From Pseudomonas helleri (lineage in GTDB: Bacteria > Pseudomonadota > Gammaproteobacteria > Pseudomonadales > Pseudomonadaceae), in contig NZ_JYLD01000010.1 in NCBI RefSeq assembly GCF_001043025.1, positions 62,001 to 126,000 of the forward strand: 64,000 nucleotides of DNA, given 5' to 3'. A model generated the notes under the pieces. That model was given only the letters and a program-made list of their open reading frames with translations, did no database searches and was not told where the DNA came from. Shown here piece by piece: positions 16,835 through 25,791 of this stretch (position 1 is its first letter; each line of letters begins with the position of its first letter). A program made the position numbers and the translations under genes.

Positions 16835-17035
16835 CTAGCCGCCACCGATGGCATGAACCACTTCGACCTGATCGCCTTCTTTGAGCACCGTTTCGCCATG
16901 CTGGCTGCGCGGCACGATGTCCAGGTTAAGCTCGACGGCGACACGACGGCCTGTCAGTTCCTGGAGGGCCAACAAGCCAGCGACGGTCTCGCCGTCCGGC
17001 AGTTCAAAGGATTCACCGTTCAACTGAATGTGCAT
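16835..17035 (-). CDS. thiS: Sulfur carrier protein ThiS
   Basis: Ubiquitin-like sulfur carrier ending in the required diglycine, VEVVHAIGGG, which is adenylated and thiocarboxylated for thiazole formation. The start at 17035 gives 66 residues (MHIQLNGESFELPDGETVAG), the normal Pseudomonas size; ATGs at 17053 and 17050 would add six or five residues and neither has a clear Shine-Dalgarno. Followed by thiG after 57 bases. No TPP riboswitch was recognised upstream. Confidence 0.93.
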   Translation of the reverse strand: MHIQLNGESFELPDGETVAGLLALQELTGRRVAVELNLDIVPRSQHGETVLKEGDQVEVVHAIGGG

Positions 17036-17115
17036 GCGCGACGCTGCCATCATTTTTAGGGGTCAGCATTCTAGCCCGATCAGTCAGGGCGACCCAAGCC
17101 ATTCGTCCTACAGAC

Positions 17116-17487
17116 TTAACTAACGCGCCAGGCGGCCAGCCCCAGGCATAACCAGCCCGCCAAAAAGCCGAGGCCACCGATGGGGGTAATCATCCCCAGC
17201 TTGCTGATGCCGGTCATTGTCAGCACGTACAAACTGCCGGAGAACAGCACAATGCCCAGCGCAAAACAGATACCGGCCCACGTCACCAGCCGGCTTTGCA
17301 GTTGCGTTGCCAGCAGCGCGACGCCGATCAAGGCCAGAGCGTGGACCAGTTGATAGGTCACGCCGGTATGAAAAATAGCCAGGTATTGCTCACTCAGGCG
17401 GCCTTTCAGGCCATGGGCCGCGAATGCGCCGAGGGCAACGCCGGTAAAGCCAAAGAAGGCGGCCAACATCAGGAAAACACGCAACAT
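17116..17487 (-). CDS. DUF423 (YgdD-like) membrane protein
   Basis: 123-residue protein with four hydrophobic segments and the DUF423 signature GVALGAFAAHGLKGRL near residue 20, then FHTGVTYQLVHALALIGVA, LGIVLFSGSLYVL and TPIGGLGFLAGWLCLGLAA. Function unknown. It starts 78 bases from the divergent mtgA ATG, so the two share a short promoter region. Confidence 0.9.
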   Translation of the reverse strand: MLRVFLMLAAFFGFTGVALGAFAAHGLKGRLSEQYLAIFHTGVTYQLVHALALIGVALLATQLQSRLVTWAGICFALGIVLFSGSLYVLTMTGISKLGMITPIGGLGFLAGWLCLGLAAWRVS

Positions 17488-17527
17488 GGTTCACTCCCTT
17501 CAGGGTCATCGAATAGCGCAGGGTCTG

Positions 17528-17533
17528 TATAAT
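17528..17533 (+). promoter_or_regulatory. Candidate -10 box for mtgA
   Basis: TATAAT, a perfect sigma-70 -10 hexamer, 31 bases before the mtgA ATG. No good -35 hexamer is found 16-18 bases upstream (the best is GTCATC), so the call is tentative. Confidence 0.4.
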
Positions 17534-17564
17534 GGCCCGCTCAACGGGTTCGGCCAAGCCATCT

Positions 17565-18290
17565 ATGCTGCGTAATCTTCTACATCGCGTCCTTAAAGCC
17601 CTGCTGTGGTTTGCAGCGGGCAGTGCGTTGCTGGTGCTGATTTTCCGCTGGGTGCCGCCGCCGGGCACCGCGCTGATGGTCGAGCGCAAGGTTGAATCGT
17701 GGTTCGACGGCCAGCCCATTGACCTGCAACGCAGCTGGCGGCCCTGGGATGACATCTCCAACGAGCTGAAAGTCGCGGTGATTGCCGGCGAAGATCAGAA
17801 ATTCGCCGAGCACTGGGGCTTTGACTTCAGCGCGATCAGGGCGGCGTTCGTGCATAACGAAAAGGGCGGCACCGTGCGCGGCGCCAGCACGCTGAGCCAG
17901 CAGGTGTCGAAAAACCTGTTTTTGTGGTCGGGCCGCAGTTGGCTACGCAAAGGGCTCGAAGCCTGGTTTACCGGGTTGATTGAGCTGTTGTGGCCCAAGC
18001 AGCGGATCCTTGAGGTGTACCTCAATAGCGCCGAATGGGATGAAGGGGTGTTTGGCGCACAGGCCGCGGCACAGCATCACTTTGGCGTCGACGCCAAAAA
18101 CCTCTCGCGCCAGCAGGCCAGCCAGCTGGCCGCCGTATTGCCCAACCCGCGTAACTGGAGCGCCAGCCACCCGACGCCCTACGTGGCCAGCCGCGCTGCC
18201 TGGATTCGCCAGCAAATGCGCCAATTGGGCGGCGACAATTACCTCACCACCCTGAACACCTCCCGCAGCGACAAGCCCTGGGCGGAGTAA
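17565..18290 (+). CDS. mtgA: Monofunctional biosynthetic peptidoglycan transglycosylase
   Basis: GT51 glycosyltransferase polymerising lipid II into glycan strands without a transpeptidase domain. The ATG at 17565 gives 241 residues; the in-frame ATG at 17532 overlaps the -10 box and is rejected. One N-terminal membrane anchor is seen (residues about 9-27, VLKALLWFAAGSALLVLIF). The GT51 motif with catalytic Glu is AGEDQKFAEHWGFD, followed by GASTLSQQVSKNLFLW, and then RILEVYLNSAEWDEGVFGAQ. Confidence 0.95.
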   Translation: MLRNLLHRVLKALLWFAAGSALLVLIFRWVPPPGTALMVERKVESWFDGQPIDLQRSWRPWDDISNELKVAVIAGEDQKFAEHWGFDFSAIRAAFVHNEKGGTVRGASTLSQQVSKNLFLWSGRSWLRKGLEAWFTGLIELLWPKQRILEVYLNSAEWDEGVFGAQAAAQHHFGVDAKNLSRQQASQLAAVLPNPRNWSASHPTPYVASRAAWIRQQMRQLGGDNYLTTLNTSRSDKPWAE

Positions 18291-18295
18291 ACCAA

Positions 18296-18455
18296 CTGGA
18301 ACTGCCGCATCGTCTTCGACGCCGCGCCGTCGCGCAGCAAACAGGCTACCGACTATCTCTAGCATCCCCCAATCGGTTCCCTCTCCTTCGGGAGAGGCGT
18401 GGTGAGAGGCGTCTTAGATCAAGATCAAAAGATCGCGAGGCAAGCTCGCTCCTAC
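18296..18455. repeat. Composite intergenic repeat ending in a type 1 half-REP
   Basis: Between mtgA and rpoH. It contains GTCTTCGACGCCGCGC, AGCAAACAGGC, AGCATCCCCCAATC, the hairpin CCTCTCCTTCGGGAGAGG, and then a single half of the type 1 REP (CGAGGCAAGCTCGCTCCTAC). The same blocks in the same order recur at 36200-36371 with scattered differences, so this is a dispersed composite element rather than chance. Confidence 0.75.
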
Positions 18456-18479
18456 AGGGTATTTGCCCACAAACAAAAA

Positions 18480-18509
18480 CGCCCCGATCAGATCGGGGCG
18501 TTTTTTTGA
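18480..18509. terminator. Bidirectional intrinsic terminator (rpoH / mtgA)
   Basis: The hairpin CGCCCCGATCAGATCGGGGCG is followed by seven T on the plus strand and preceded by five A, which become T on the minus strand. It lies 9 bases past the rpoH stop and can end rpoH transcripts leftward and read-through from mtgA rightward. Confidence 0.9.
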
Positions 18510-18517
18510 CAGTCGCG

Positions 18518-19372
18518 TTAAGCGGCGATCGAGAGTTTGAGCTTGTTCATCGCGCTTTTTTCCAGCTGACGAATACGCTCTGCAGACACGTTGTACTTTT
18601 GCGCCAGGTCGTGCAGCGTGGCTTTCTCTTCAGCCAACCAGCGCTGATACAGAATGTCACGGCTACGGTCGTCCAACACTTCCAGCGCTTCGTGCAGGTT
18701 GGTGTTGGAGTTGTCGGTCCAGTCAGCATCTTCCAGTTGACGCGCCGGGTCGTACCGGTGGTCTTCCAGGTAGTTGGCTGGCGACTGGAATGCACTGTCG
18801 TCGTCAGCTTCTGCTGCCGGATCAAAGGCCATGTCCTGACCGGTCAGGCGGCTTTCCATTTCGCGCACTTCGCGAGGCTCTACGCCCAGGCTTTCAGCCA
18901 CGCGATGGACCTCTTCGTTGTTCAGCCAGGCCAGACGTTTTTTCTGGCTGCGCAGGTTGAAGAACAGTTTGCGCTGGGCCTTGGTGGTCGCGACTTTCAC
19001 GATCCGCCAGTTACGCAGAATGAACTCGTGGATCTCTGCCTTGATCCAGTGCACGGCGAACGACACCAGACGCACACCCATTTCGGGGTTAAAGCGTTTG
19101 ACCGCCTTCATCAGGCCGACGTTACCTTCCTGGATCAGGTCTGCCTGAGCCAGGCCATAACCCGAGTAACTACGGGCAATGTGTACAACAAAACGCAGGT
19201 GGGCGAGCACCATCTGCCGAGCCGCCCCCAAATCCTGCTCATAGTAGAGACTCTCGGCCAGTTCACGCTCCTGCTCAGGTGTCAGCAGTGGAATGCTGTT
19301 CACCGTGTTGACATAGGCCTCCAGGTTCGCACCGGGGACCAACGCATACGCAGGTTGCAAAGAAGTGGTCAT
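18518..19372 (-). CDS. rpoH: Heat-shock sigma factor RpoH (sigma-32)
   Basis: 284-residue alternative sigma factor for heat-shock genes. The start at 19372 (MTTSLQPAYALVPGANLEAY) is preceded by GGAGGT; an earlier in-frame ATG at 19534 lies inside ftsX and would add 54 residues. Region 2 shows DLIQEGNVGLMKAVKRF and the RpoH box QRKLFFNLRSQKKR is intact; region 4.2 has the helix-turn-helix LAQKYNVSAERIRQLEKSAM. The gene follows ftsYEX as in other gammaproteobacteria. A candidate AlgU promoter and a strong terminator bracket it, so it can be expressed separately from ftsX. Confidence 0.97.
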   Translation of the reverse strand: MTTSLQPAYALVPGANLEAYVNTVNSIPLLTPEQERELAESLYYEQDLGAARQMVLAHLRFVVHIARSYSGYGLAQADLIQEGNVGLMKAVKRFNPEMGVRLVSFAVHWIKAEIHEFILRNWRIVKVATTKAQRKLFFNLRSQKKRLAWLNNEEVHRVAESLGVEPREVREMESRLTGQDMAFDPAAEADDDSAFQSPANYLEDHRYDPARQLEDADWTDNSNTNLHEALEVLDDRSRDILYQRWLAEEKATLHDLAQKYNVSAERIRQLEKSAMNKLKLSIAA

Positions 19373-19420
19373 ACGAATAAACCTCCGTCTCACATAACTC
19401 GTGCAGTTCAGCACTGCGAA

Positions 19421-19448
19421 AGTTGACCGGAAACTGTTAAAAAAGTTC
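19421..19448 (-). promoter_or_regulatory. Candidate AlgU/RpoE-type promoter of rpoH
   Basis: On the minus strand GAACTT (19448-19443), a 17-base spacer and TCAAC (19425-19421), close to the AlgU consensus GAACTT-N16/17-TCtgA. Its end is 49 bases before the rpoH ATG, giving a short leader. Extracytoplasmic-stress control of rpoH is known in P. aeruginosa and E. coli. Confidence 0.6.
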
Positions 19449-19484
19449 CGAAAAAAGCTGAAAAGGTCAACATGTATAAAGCAA

Positions 19485-20510
19485 TTACTTAGGCGAAAGC
19501 TCACGTAAGTGACGTGCGACTGCAATCCATGCACCGATATACCCTAACAGCACCGCGCCAAGCAATAGCGACAGACCATCGGCTACCGGCACTCCGGCCA
19601 GCGCAAAATCGCTGCCATACAATCCCGCCAGCCCGACAACCGCGTCGTTGAGCCAGTTCAAACCGAATGCCAACACCCCCCAGGAAAGAATCCCGGCGCC
19701 AAACCCGTAAAGCGCGCCCATGTACAGAAACGGCCTACGCACGTAGCTGTCTGTACCACCGACCAGCTTGATCACTTCAATTTCGATCCGACGGTTCTCG
19801 ATGTGCAGACGAATGGTGTTACCGATCACCAGCAGCAACGCCGAGACCAGCAAAACGGTCAAACCGAACACAAAACGGTCACCCAGCTTGAGGATCGCCG
19901 CCAAGCGTTCGACCCAGACTAGATCAAGTTGCGCCTGTTGCACTTTCGGCAACTCGGAAAGTCGTTCGCGCAGGGCTTCAAGGGTGGCTTTATCGACCTC
20001 ATTGGGGGTCACCAGCACCACGCCCGGCAACGGGTTGTCCGGCAGCTCTTTGAGCGCTTCGCCCAAGCCAGACTGCTGCTGGAACTCATCCAGAGCCTTT
20101 TCGCGGCTGATGAATTCAGCGTCCGCGACCCCCGGCATACCTTTTATCTGATTGCTTAATTGTTCGCCCTGCGAGTTGCTGGCATCCATTTGCAGGTACA
20201 GCGAAATTTGCGCAGCGCGCTGCCATGAACCGCCCAGGCGCTCGACGTTGTTCAGCAACAGCGACAAGCCCATCGGCAAGCTCAGGGCGACGGCCATCAC
20301 CAAACAGGTAAAAAAGCTGCCAATCGGCTGCTTGCCCAAGCGGCGCAAGCTGTCCAGCAGACTGGCGCGGTGCGACTCGACCCAGGCGTGGAACAACATC
20401 CCAAAGCTGGGGCCGTCGTCTTCGTCGTGTTTTTTCTTTTTCGGCGGCTGTGGATCGGCCGCCTTGGGTGCCACACGCTCGGACACCTTGGAACTGCGAG
20501 TGGCACTCAT
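19485..20510 (-). CDS. ftsX: Cell division protein FtsX
   Basis: Membrane subunit of the FtsEX ABC-like complex that activates periplasmic cell-wall amidases during division. 341 residues: a cytoplasmic charged N-terminus with a Lys-rich PPKKKKHDEDDG stretch, a first membrane segment (GSFFTCLVMAVALSLPMGLS), a periplasmic domain of about 115 residues, and three C-terminal segments, the last being GLSLLLGAVLLGYIGAWIAV. The ATG overlaps the ftsE stop by 4 bases. Confidence 0.96.
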   Translation of the reverse strand: MSATRSSKVSERVAPKAADPQPPKKKKHDEDDGPSFGMLFHAWVESHRASLLDSLRRLGKQPIGSFFTCLVMAVALSLPMGLSLLLNNVERLGGSWQRAAQISLYLQMDASNSQGEQLSNQIKGMPGVADAEFISREKALDEFQQQSGLGEALKELPDNPLPGVVLVTPNEVDKATLEALRERLSELPKVQQAQLDLVWVERLAAILKLGDRFVFGLTVLLVSALLLVIGNTIRLHIENRRIEIEVIKLVGGTDSYVRRPFLYMGALYGFGAGILSWGVLAFGLNWLNDAVVGLAGLYGSDFALAGVPVADGLSLLLGAVLLGYIGAWIAVARHLRELSPK

Positions 20511-21178
20511 TGCCCGGCCTCCCCGTCGCCAATCAATCGGCCACGCTGCAAGGTCAGCATGCGGTGGCGCATGCGCGCGATCAGCGCCAGGTCGTGGCTG
20601 GCAATCAGTACGCTGGTGCCCAAACGGTTGATGTCTTCAAATACGCCCATAATTTCCGCCGCCAAACGCGGGTCGAGGTTGCCGGTAGGTTCATCTGCCA
20701 GCAGCAAGGCTGGACGATGGACGATGGCTCGGGCAATGCCGACGCGTTGTTGTTGGCCGGTGGACAAGTCGCCGGGGTACAGCTCGGCTTTGTCCGACAG
20801 CGACACGCGGTCCAGCGCGGAGTCCACGCGCTTGGCGATTTCCGGCTTGGACAAGCCCAGAATCTGCAACGGCAGCGCGACGTTGTTGAACACCGTGCGA
20901 TCAAACAGCAACTGGTGGTTCTGGAAGACCACGCCGATCTGGCGACGCAAAAAAGGAATCTGCGCGTTGCTGATCTGGCTCAGGTCCTGGCCCGCCAGCA
21001 GCAATTTGCCGCTGGTAGGGCGCTCCATCGCCAGCAACAGCCGCAGCAGCGTGCTTTTGCCCGCGCCGGAGTGGCCGGTGACAAACAGAAACTCGCCGCG
21101 ACGGACCCGGAAGCTCAGCTCGTGCAGGCCCACGTGTCCATTTGGATAGCGTTTACCGACCTGCTCGAAACGAATCAT
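20507..21178 (-). CDS. ftsE: Cell division ATP-binding protein FtsE
   Basis: 223-residue ABC ATPase of the FtsEX complex. Walker A is GHSGAGKST (residues about 35-43), the Q-loop region is VVFQNHQLL, the signature is LSTGQQQRVGIARAIV and Walker B is LLLADEPTGNLD, followed by the H-loop His in IASHDLALIA. Overlaps of four bases with ftsY upstream and ftsX downstream make ftsY-ftsE-ftsX one coupled unit. Confidence 0.97.
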   Translation of the reverse strand: MIRFEQVGKRYPNGHVGLHELSFRVRRGEFLFVTGHSGAGKSTLLRLLLAMERPTSGKLLLAGQDLSQISNAQIPFLRRQIGVVFQNHQLLFDRTVFNNVALPLQILGLSKPEIAKRVDSALDRVSLSDKAELYPGDLSTGQQQRVGIARAIVHRPALLLADEPTGNLDPRLAAEIMGVFEDINRLGTSVLIASHDLALIARMRHRMLTLQRGRLIGDGEAGQ

Positions 21179-22596
21179 GGACGCTCCCGCTCCGCAAACA
21201 GAGCCTGAACAAAAGGTTCGGACTCAAAGGTACGCAAATCATCGATGCCTTCACCGACGCCGATAAAGCGGATCGGGATATTGAACTGCTTGGCCAGGGC
21301 GAAGATCACCCCGCCTTTGGCCGTGCCGTCGAGCTTGGTCAGCGCCAGGCCGGTCAAGGCTACGGTCTGGTTAAACTGCTTGGCCTGGTTGATAGCGTTT
21401 TGCCCGGTGCCGGCGTCGAGCACCAGCAGCACTTCGTGCGGCGCCTCTTCGTCGAGCTTGCCGATCACCCGGCGGACTTTTTTCAGTTCTTCCATCAGGT
21501 TGTCTTTGGTGTGCAGACGACCGGCGGTGTCGGCGATCAACACGTCGATGCCCCGCGCCTTGGCAGCTTGCACCGCGTCAAAGATCACCGAGGCCGAGTC
21601 GGCGCCCGTGTGCTGGGCGATCACCGGGATGTGGTTACGCTCGCCCCAGACCTGCAACTGCTCGACCGCTGCGGCACGGAAGGTATCACCGGCCGCCAGC
21701 ATGACTTTTTTGCCTTCCAGTTGCAGTTTTTTCGCCAGCTTGCCAATGGTGGTGGTTTTACCCGCACCGTTGACGCCGACCACCAAAATTACAAACGGCT
21801 TGTTGCGGGCTTCGATTTTCAGTGGCTGCTCAACCGGCTTGAGCATGGCGGCCAGCTCGTCCTGCAACGACTTGTACAGCGCGTCGGCGTCGGTCAGTTG
21901 CTTGCGCGCGACCTTCTGCGTCAGGTTTTTGATGATCACCGAGGTCGCTTCAACGCCCACGTCGGCCGTCAGCAAACGGGTTTCGATTTCGTCCAGCAGG
22001 TCGTCATCAATGACTTTTTTGCCGAGGAACAGGCTGGCCATGCCTTCGCCAATGCTGGCGCTGGTTTTGGACAAACCTTGTTTGAGGCGGGCAAAGAAAC
22101 CAACTTTGGCTTCTGCCACAGGAGCAGGTGCAGGCGGCTGGACCACGGGCGCAGGTGCAGCCACCACGGCAACCGGAGCGGCAACAGGTGCTGGAGCTGG
22201 AGCTGGAGCAACCGGCTCAGGCTCAGGCAGGGTCTCAACCACCTCAAGCACCGGCTCAACGACTTCAACCACCGCAACCACAGGCTCTGGCTCTGGAATC
22301 GGCGGCACGATGTGCGGCGCTTCCACGTCTTCGACCAGGGCAACCGGCTCCTCGGGCACCGGCAACGGCGGCCATGGCTCAGGTTTGGCCGCTTCAACCA
22401 CAGGGGCAGCGACCACTTCTGGCACGGGCTCGACCACCACCGGTGTGGCTTCGATCAACGGCTCGGGGGTGACTTCAGGCGCAGGCGCTGGCTGTTCAAC
22501 GACGGTTTCCTGCGGTTTTCTGCGCAGCCATCCGAACAGGCCTTTCTTCTCGCCAGCCGCAGCTGGGTTCTTCTTGTCGTCGTTGGAACCAAACAT
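21175..22596 (-). CDS. ftsY: Signal recognition particle receptor FtsY
   Basis: SRP receptor GTPase that docks ribosome-SRP complexes at the membrane. 473 residues: a short N-terminal basic stretch, a long Pro/Val/Glu/Ala-rich acidic A domain (about 25-160, very low complexity), and the NG domain. GTPase motifs are VGVNGAGKTTTIGKLA, the DTFRAAAVEQL box, ADTAGRLHTK and TKLDGTAKGG. The A-domain length varies freely in the family. It is the first gene of ftsYEX and is transcribed away from the M16 array. Confidence 0.97.
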   Translation of the reverse strand: MFGSNDDKKNPAAAGEKKGLFGWLRRKPQETVVEQPAPAPEVTPEPLIEATPVVVEPVPEVVAAPVVEAAKPEPWPPLPVPEEPVALVEDVEAPHIVPPIPEPEPVVAVVEVVEPVLEVVETLPEPEPVAPAPAPAPVAAPVAVVAAPAPVVQPPAPAPVAEAKVGFFARLKQGLSKTSASIGEGMASLFLGKKVIDDDLLDEIETRLLTADVGVEATSVIIKNLTQKVARKQLTDADALYKSLQDELAAMLKPVEQPLKIEARNKPFVILVVGVNGAGKTTTIGKLAKKLQLEGKKVMLAAGDTFRAAAVEQLQVWGERNHIPVIAQHTGADSASVIFDAVQAAKARGIDVLIADTAGRLHTKDNLMEELKKVRRVIGKLDEEAPHEVLLVLDAGTGQNAINQAKQFNQTVALTGLALTKLDGTAKGGVIFALAKQFNIPIRFIGVGEGIDDLRTFESEPFVQALFAERERP

Positions 22597-22952
22597 GGAG
22601 GACGGCTATCTCATCGTAGCGACGCGCCACTGTGGCGCCCCGGCAAATAATATTCGGTGTGAAAAAGACTGTTTTTTTGTCAGCTCGTTCGCACACAGCT
22701 TATTCAGGGTGTAAAGAAACACCTCTATAACTTCGTCTTATCTCGGACATGGAACGGGAAATACGGCAAAAAAAGGAAATTTACCGGGATACCTCCACAC
22801 TTCCAAGTCGGCTCCTATACTGCCCGATCACAGGTTGTCTGATCGTGGCGGGCTTGATAGGCGTGGCCGCCAGTAAAACGGATCAGTATCCTAGCACCTC
22901 CTCCCCCGCAGACGCTAAGGCCAAGCGGGCAGCCCAACAGGTTTAAAAACGA
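22597..22952. other. Divergent ftsY / M16 intergenic region
   Basis: A 356-base gap containing both promoters. On the plus strand TCCACA (22793-22798), a 17-base spacer and TATACT (22816-22821) form a plausible sigma-70 promoter for the first M16 gene. A 65-codon open frame (22749-22946) spans this promoter but has no Shine-Dalgarno and no recognisable relatives, so I do not call it a gene. No terminator or repeat was seen. Confidence 0.5.
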
Positions 22953-24308
22953 ATGAATCATCTCGCCCGCTGCGCTGCTGGCCTGTTGCTCAGCACCGTT
23001 TTGCTCCCGCTATCGGCCTTTGCCGCCGATGCGCAACCCACCCATGAGTTCCGTCTGGACAATGGCCTTAAGGTCATCGTGCGCGAAGACCACCGCGCAC
23101 CCGTGGTGGTCTCGCAGGTCTGGTACAAAGTCGGTTCCAGTTACGAGACGCCCGGCAAGACAGGCCTGTCCCACGCCCTTGAGCACATGATGTTCAAAGG
23201 CAGCAATAAAGTCGGACCCGGTGAAGCCTCGTTGATCCTGCGCGACCTCGGCGCCCAGGAAAACGCCTTCACCAGCGATGACTACACCGCGTATTACCAG
23301 GTGTTGGCCCGCGACCGCCTGGGCGTTGCCTTTGAGCTCGAAGCCGACCGTATGGCCAGCCTTCGCCTGCCGCCCGAAGAGTTCAAGCGCGAAATCGAGG
23401 TGATTAAAGAAGAACGTCGCCTGCGCACCGACGACCAGCCGATGAGCAAGGCGTACGAAATTTTCAGCGCCATGGCCTACCCGTCCAGCGGCTACCACAC
23501 ACCCACCATCGGCTGGATGGTTGACCTGGAGCGCATGAACGTTGCCGAACTGCGCGCCTGGTACGAAGAGTGGTACGCCCCCAACAACGCCACCCTGGTG
23601 GTGGTCGGCGACGTAACCCCGGATGAAGTCAAAGCCCTGGCCCAGCGCTACTTTGGCCCGGTGCCAAAACGTGACATCCCGATTGCCAAAGTGCCGCTTG
23701 AACTGGCCACGCCCGGCGAGCGCCTGCTCAAGATCAACGTGCAGACCCAACTGCCTAGCCTGATGATGGCTTTCAACGTGCCGAGTATCGCAACCGCCAA
23801 AGACCCGCTCAGCGCCAACGCGCTGCGCCTGATCGCGGCGCTGCTGGACGGCGGCTACAGCGCGCGCATGTCCTCGCAGCTTGAGCGCAAAGAGGAGTTG
23901 GTGTCGGGCGCCTCGTCCAACTACAACGCCTTCACCCGTGGCGACAGCCTGTTCCTGATTACAGCCATGCCTAACAGCCAGAAAAAAGTCACCCTGGCCC
24001 AGACGGAAGCCGGTGTATGGCGCCTGCTGGACGACCTGAAAAAGACCCCGCCGTCAGCCGAAGAACTCGAGCGTGTGCGCGCTCAAGTGATTGCCAACCT
24101 GGTGTACGAGCGCGACTCCATTACCTACCAGGCCACCTCGATTGGCCAACTGGAAACCGTCGGTCTGTCGTGGAAGCTGATGGACAGCGAACTGGCTGAC
24201 CTGCAAAAAGTCACCCCGGCCGATATTCAGCAGGCCGCACGCACCTATTTCACTCGCGACCGTCTGAGCGTTGCGCACGTACTGCCCGAGGAGAAAACCC
24301 ATGAGTGA
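22953..24308 (+). CDS. M16 zinc metalloprotease, active subunit A1
   Basis: Predicted periplasmic M16B peptidase, 451 residues. Signal peptide 1-25 (ending AFAA). The inverted zinc motif is H74-A-L-E77-H78 in LSHALEHMMFKG, and the distal glutamate is E154 in EVIKEERRL. The C-terminal M16 domain follows (about 190-375). It is the first of seven M16 genes. In P. aeruginosa one such pair lies beside ftsY, so this pair is probably the ancestral one. Its stop overlaps the next start by 8 bases (ATGAGTGA). The inactive partner downstream suggests a heterodimer, as in PqqF/PqqG-type systems. The substrate is unknown. Confidence 0.93.
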   Translation: MNHLARCAAGLLLSTVLLPLSAFAADAQPTHEFRLDNGLKVIVREDHRAPVVVSQVWYKVGSSYETPGKTGLSHALEHMMFKGSNKVGPGEASLILRDLGAQENAFTSDDYTAYYQVLARDRLGVAFELEADRMASLRLPPEEFKREIEVIKEERRLRTDDQPMSKAYEIFSAMAYPSSGYHTPTIGWMVDLERMNVAELRAWYEEWYAPNNATLVVVGDVTPDEVKALAQRYFGPVPKRDIPIAKVPLELATPGERLLKINVQTQLPSLMMAFNVPSIATAKDPLSANALRLIAALLDGGYSARMSSQLERKEELVSGASSNYNAFTRGDSLFLITAMPNSQKKVTLAQTEAGVWRLLDDLKKTPPSAEELERVRAQVIANLVYERDSITYQATSIGQLETVGLSWKLMDSELADLQKVTPADIQQAARTYFTRDRLSVAHVLPEEKTHE

Positions 24309-25791
24309 GCGTAAAGGTCCACGCTTCGCCCTGCTGGCCCTGACCACGGCGGTTCTGGTGGGTGCACTCGGCTACTCCTTCATCAGCCCGAGCGAGTCGG
24401 TTGCCGGCCCAACCCTGGATTCGGCCAAAACCGAGCGCAAGCTTGAGTCTCTGGCAGAACTCGACGGCAAGGCGCCGACCAACCGCAAGCTGGACATCCA
24501 GACCTGGCAAACCGCCGAAGGCTCCAAAGTGCTGTTCGTCGAAGCCCGGGAACTGCCGATGTTCGACCTGAGCCTGACCTTCGCGGCGGGCAGCAGCCAG
24601 GATGGCAACACGCCTGGCATCGCCGTGCTGACCAACGCCATGCTTAACGAAGGCGTGGCCGGCAAAGACGTCAGCGCCATTGCCCAAGGCTTTGAAGGCC
24701 TCGGTGCAGCGTTTGGCAATGGCGCCTACCGCGACATGGCCATCACCTCGTTGCGCAGCCTGAGCGATAAAGACAAACGCACCCCTGCGCTCAATCTGTT
24801 TGCTGAAGTGGTGGGCAAACCGACGTTCCCGGCCGACTCGCTGGCGCGGATCAAAAACCAGCTGCTGGCCGGTTTTGAAGTCCAGAAGCAAAACCCCGGC
24901 AAACTGGCCAGCAACGAGCTGTTCAGCCGCCTGTACGGCAACCACCCGTACGCCCACCCGACAGATGGCTCTGCGCAAAGCATCTCGGCTATTACCCTCG
25001 ACCAGATCAAGGCCTTCCACAACAAGACCTACACCGCAGGTAACGCGGTGATTGCGATTGTGGGTGACCTGTCCCGTGCCGAGGCCGAGGCCATGGCGTC
25101 GCAAGTGTCAGCAGCCCTGCCAAAAGGCCCGGCCGTGGCCAAGATCGCCGAGCCGGTTGAGCCCAAAGCAGGCGTCAACCACATCGAGTTCCCGTCCAAG
25201 CAGACCCACTTGCTGCTGGCCCAACTGGGCGTTGGCCGCGATGACCCTGACTACCCGGCGCTGGTGCTGGGCAACAAGGTTCTGGGTGGCGGTGGCTTCG
25301 GGACGCGCCTGATGACCGAAGTGCGTGAAAAACGCGGCCTGACCTACGGCGTGTACTCCAACTTCAGCCCGATGGAGGCCCGTGGCCCGTTCCAGATCAA
25401 TCTGCAAACCCGTGCCGAATTGAGCGAGGGCACGCTCAAACTGGTCGAAGACATCCTGGCCGACTACCTGAAAAACGGCCCGACACAAAAAGAACTCGAC
25501 GATGCCAAGCGTGAGTTTGCCGGCAGCTTCCCGCTGTCGACCGCCAGCAACGCCGCCATCGTCGGCCAACTGGGCGCGATAGGCTTCTATGACCTGCCGC
25601 TGGACCACCTGGAAAAACTCCGCGAGCAGTCCCAGAATCTGACCACCGAGCAAGTCAAGAACGCCATGAGCAAGCACTTGAGCGCCGACAAAATGGTCGT
25701 AGTGACCGCCGGCCCAACCGTGCCGCAAAAACCACTGCCACCTCCTACCGACAAACCTTCAGAGCAACCTCTTGGGGTTCCGGAGCATTAA
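24301..25791 (+). CDS. M16 family protein, non-catalytic partner B1
   Basis: 496-residue M16 homologue without an HxxEH motif; the corresponding region reads FAAGSSQDGNTPGIAVLTNA. The start at 24301 (MSERKGPRFALLALTTA) gives an N-terminal membrane segment or signal peptide (10-30); the in-frame ATG at 24271 is internal to A1. The conserved substrate-pocket R...Y pair remains in VREKRGLTYGVYS. The C-terminus is Pro-rich. It is likely the structural half of an A1-B1 protease. The stop overlaps the rsmD start by one base (TAATG). Confidence 0.92.
   Translation: MSERKGPRFALLALTTAVLVGALGYSFISPSESVAGPTLDSAKTERKLESLAELDGKAPTNRKLDIQTWQTAEGSKVLFVEARELPMFDLSLTFAAGSSQDGNTPGIAVLTNAMLNEGVAGKDVSAIAQGFEGLGAAFGNGAYRDMAITSLRSLSDKDKRTPALNLFAEVVGKPTFPADSLARIKNQLLAGFEVQKQNPGKLASNELFSRLYGNHPYAHPTDGSAQSISAITLDQIKAFHNKTYTAGNAVIAIVGDLSRAEAEAMASQVSAALPKGPAVAKIAEPVEPKAGVNHIEFPSKQTHLLLAQLGVGRDDPDYPALVLGNKVLGGGGFGTRLMTEVREKRGLTYGVYSNFSPMEARGPFQINLQTRAELSEGTLKLVEDILADYLKNGPTQKELDDAKREFAGSFPLSTASNAAIVGQLGAIGFYDLPLDHLEKLREQSQNLTTEQVKNAMSKHLSADKMVVVTAGPTVPQKPLPPPTDKPSEQPLGVPEH

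Noticed and set aside
21142..22714. Long plus-strand ORFs of about 490-500 codons opposite ftsY
   Set aside because: Antisense shadows of ftsY in GC-rich sequence, with low-complexity His/Arg/Ser/Gly translation.
22749..22946. 65-codon ORF before the first M16 gene
   Set aside because: No Shine-Dalgarno, no recognisable domain, and it overlaps the best promoter candidate for the M16 gene.
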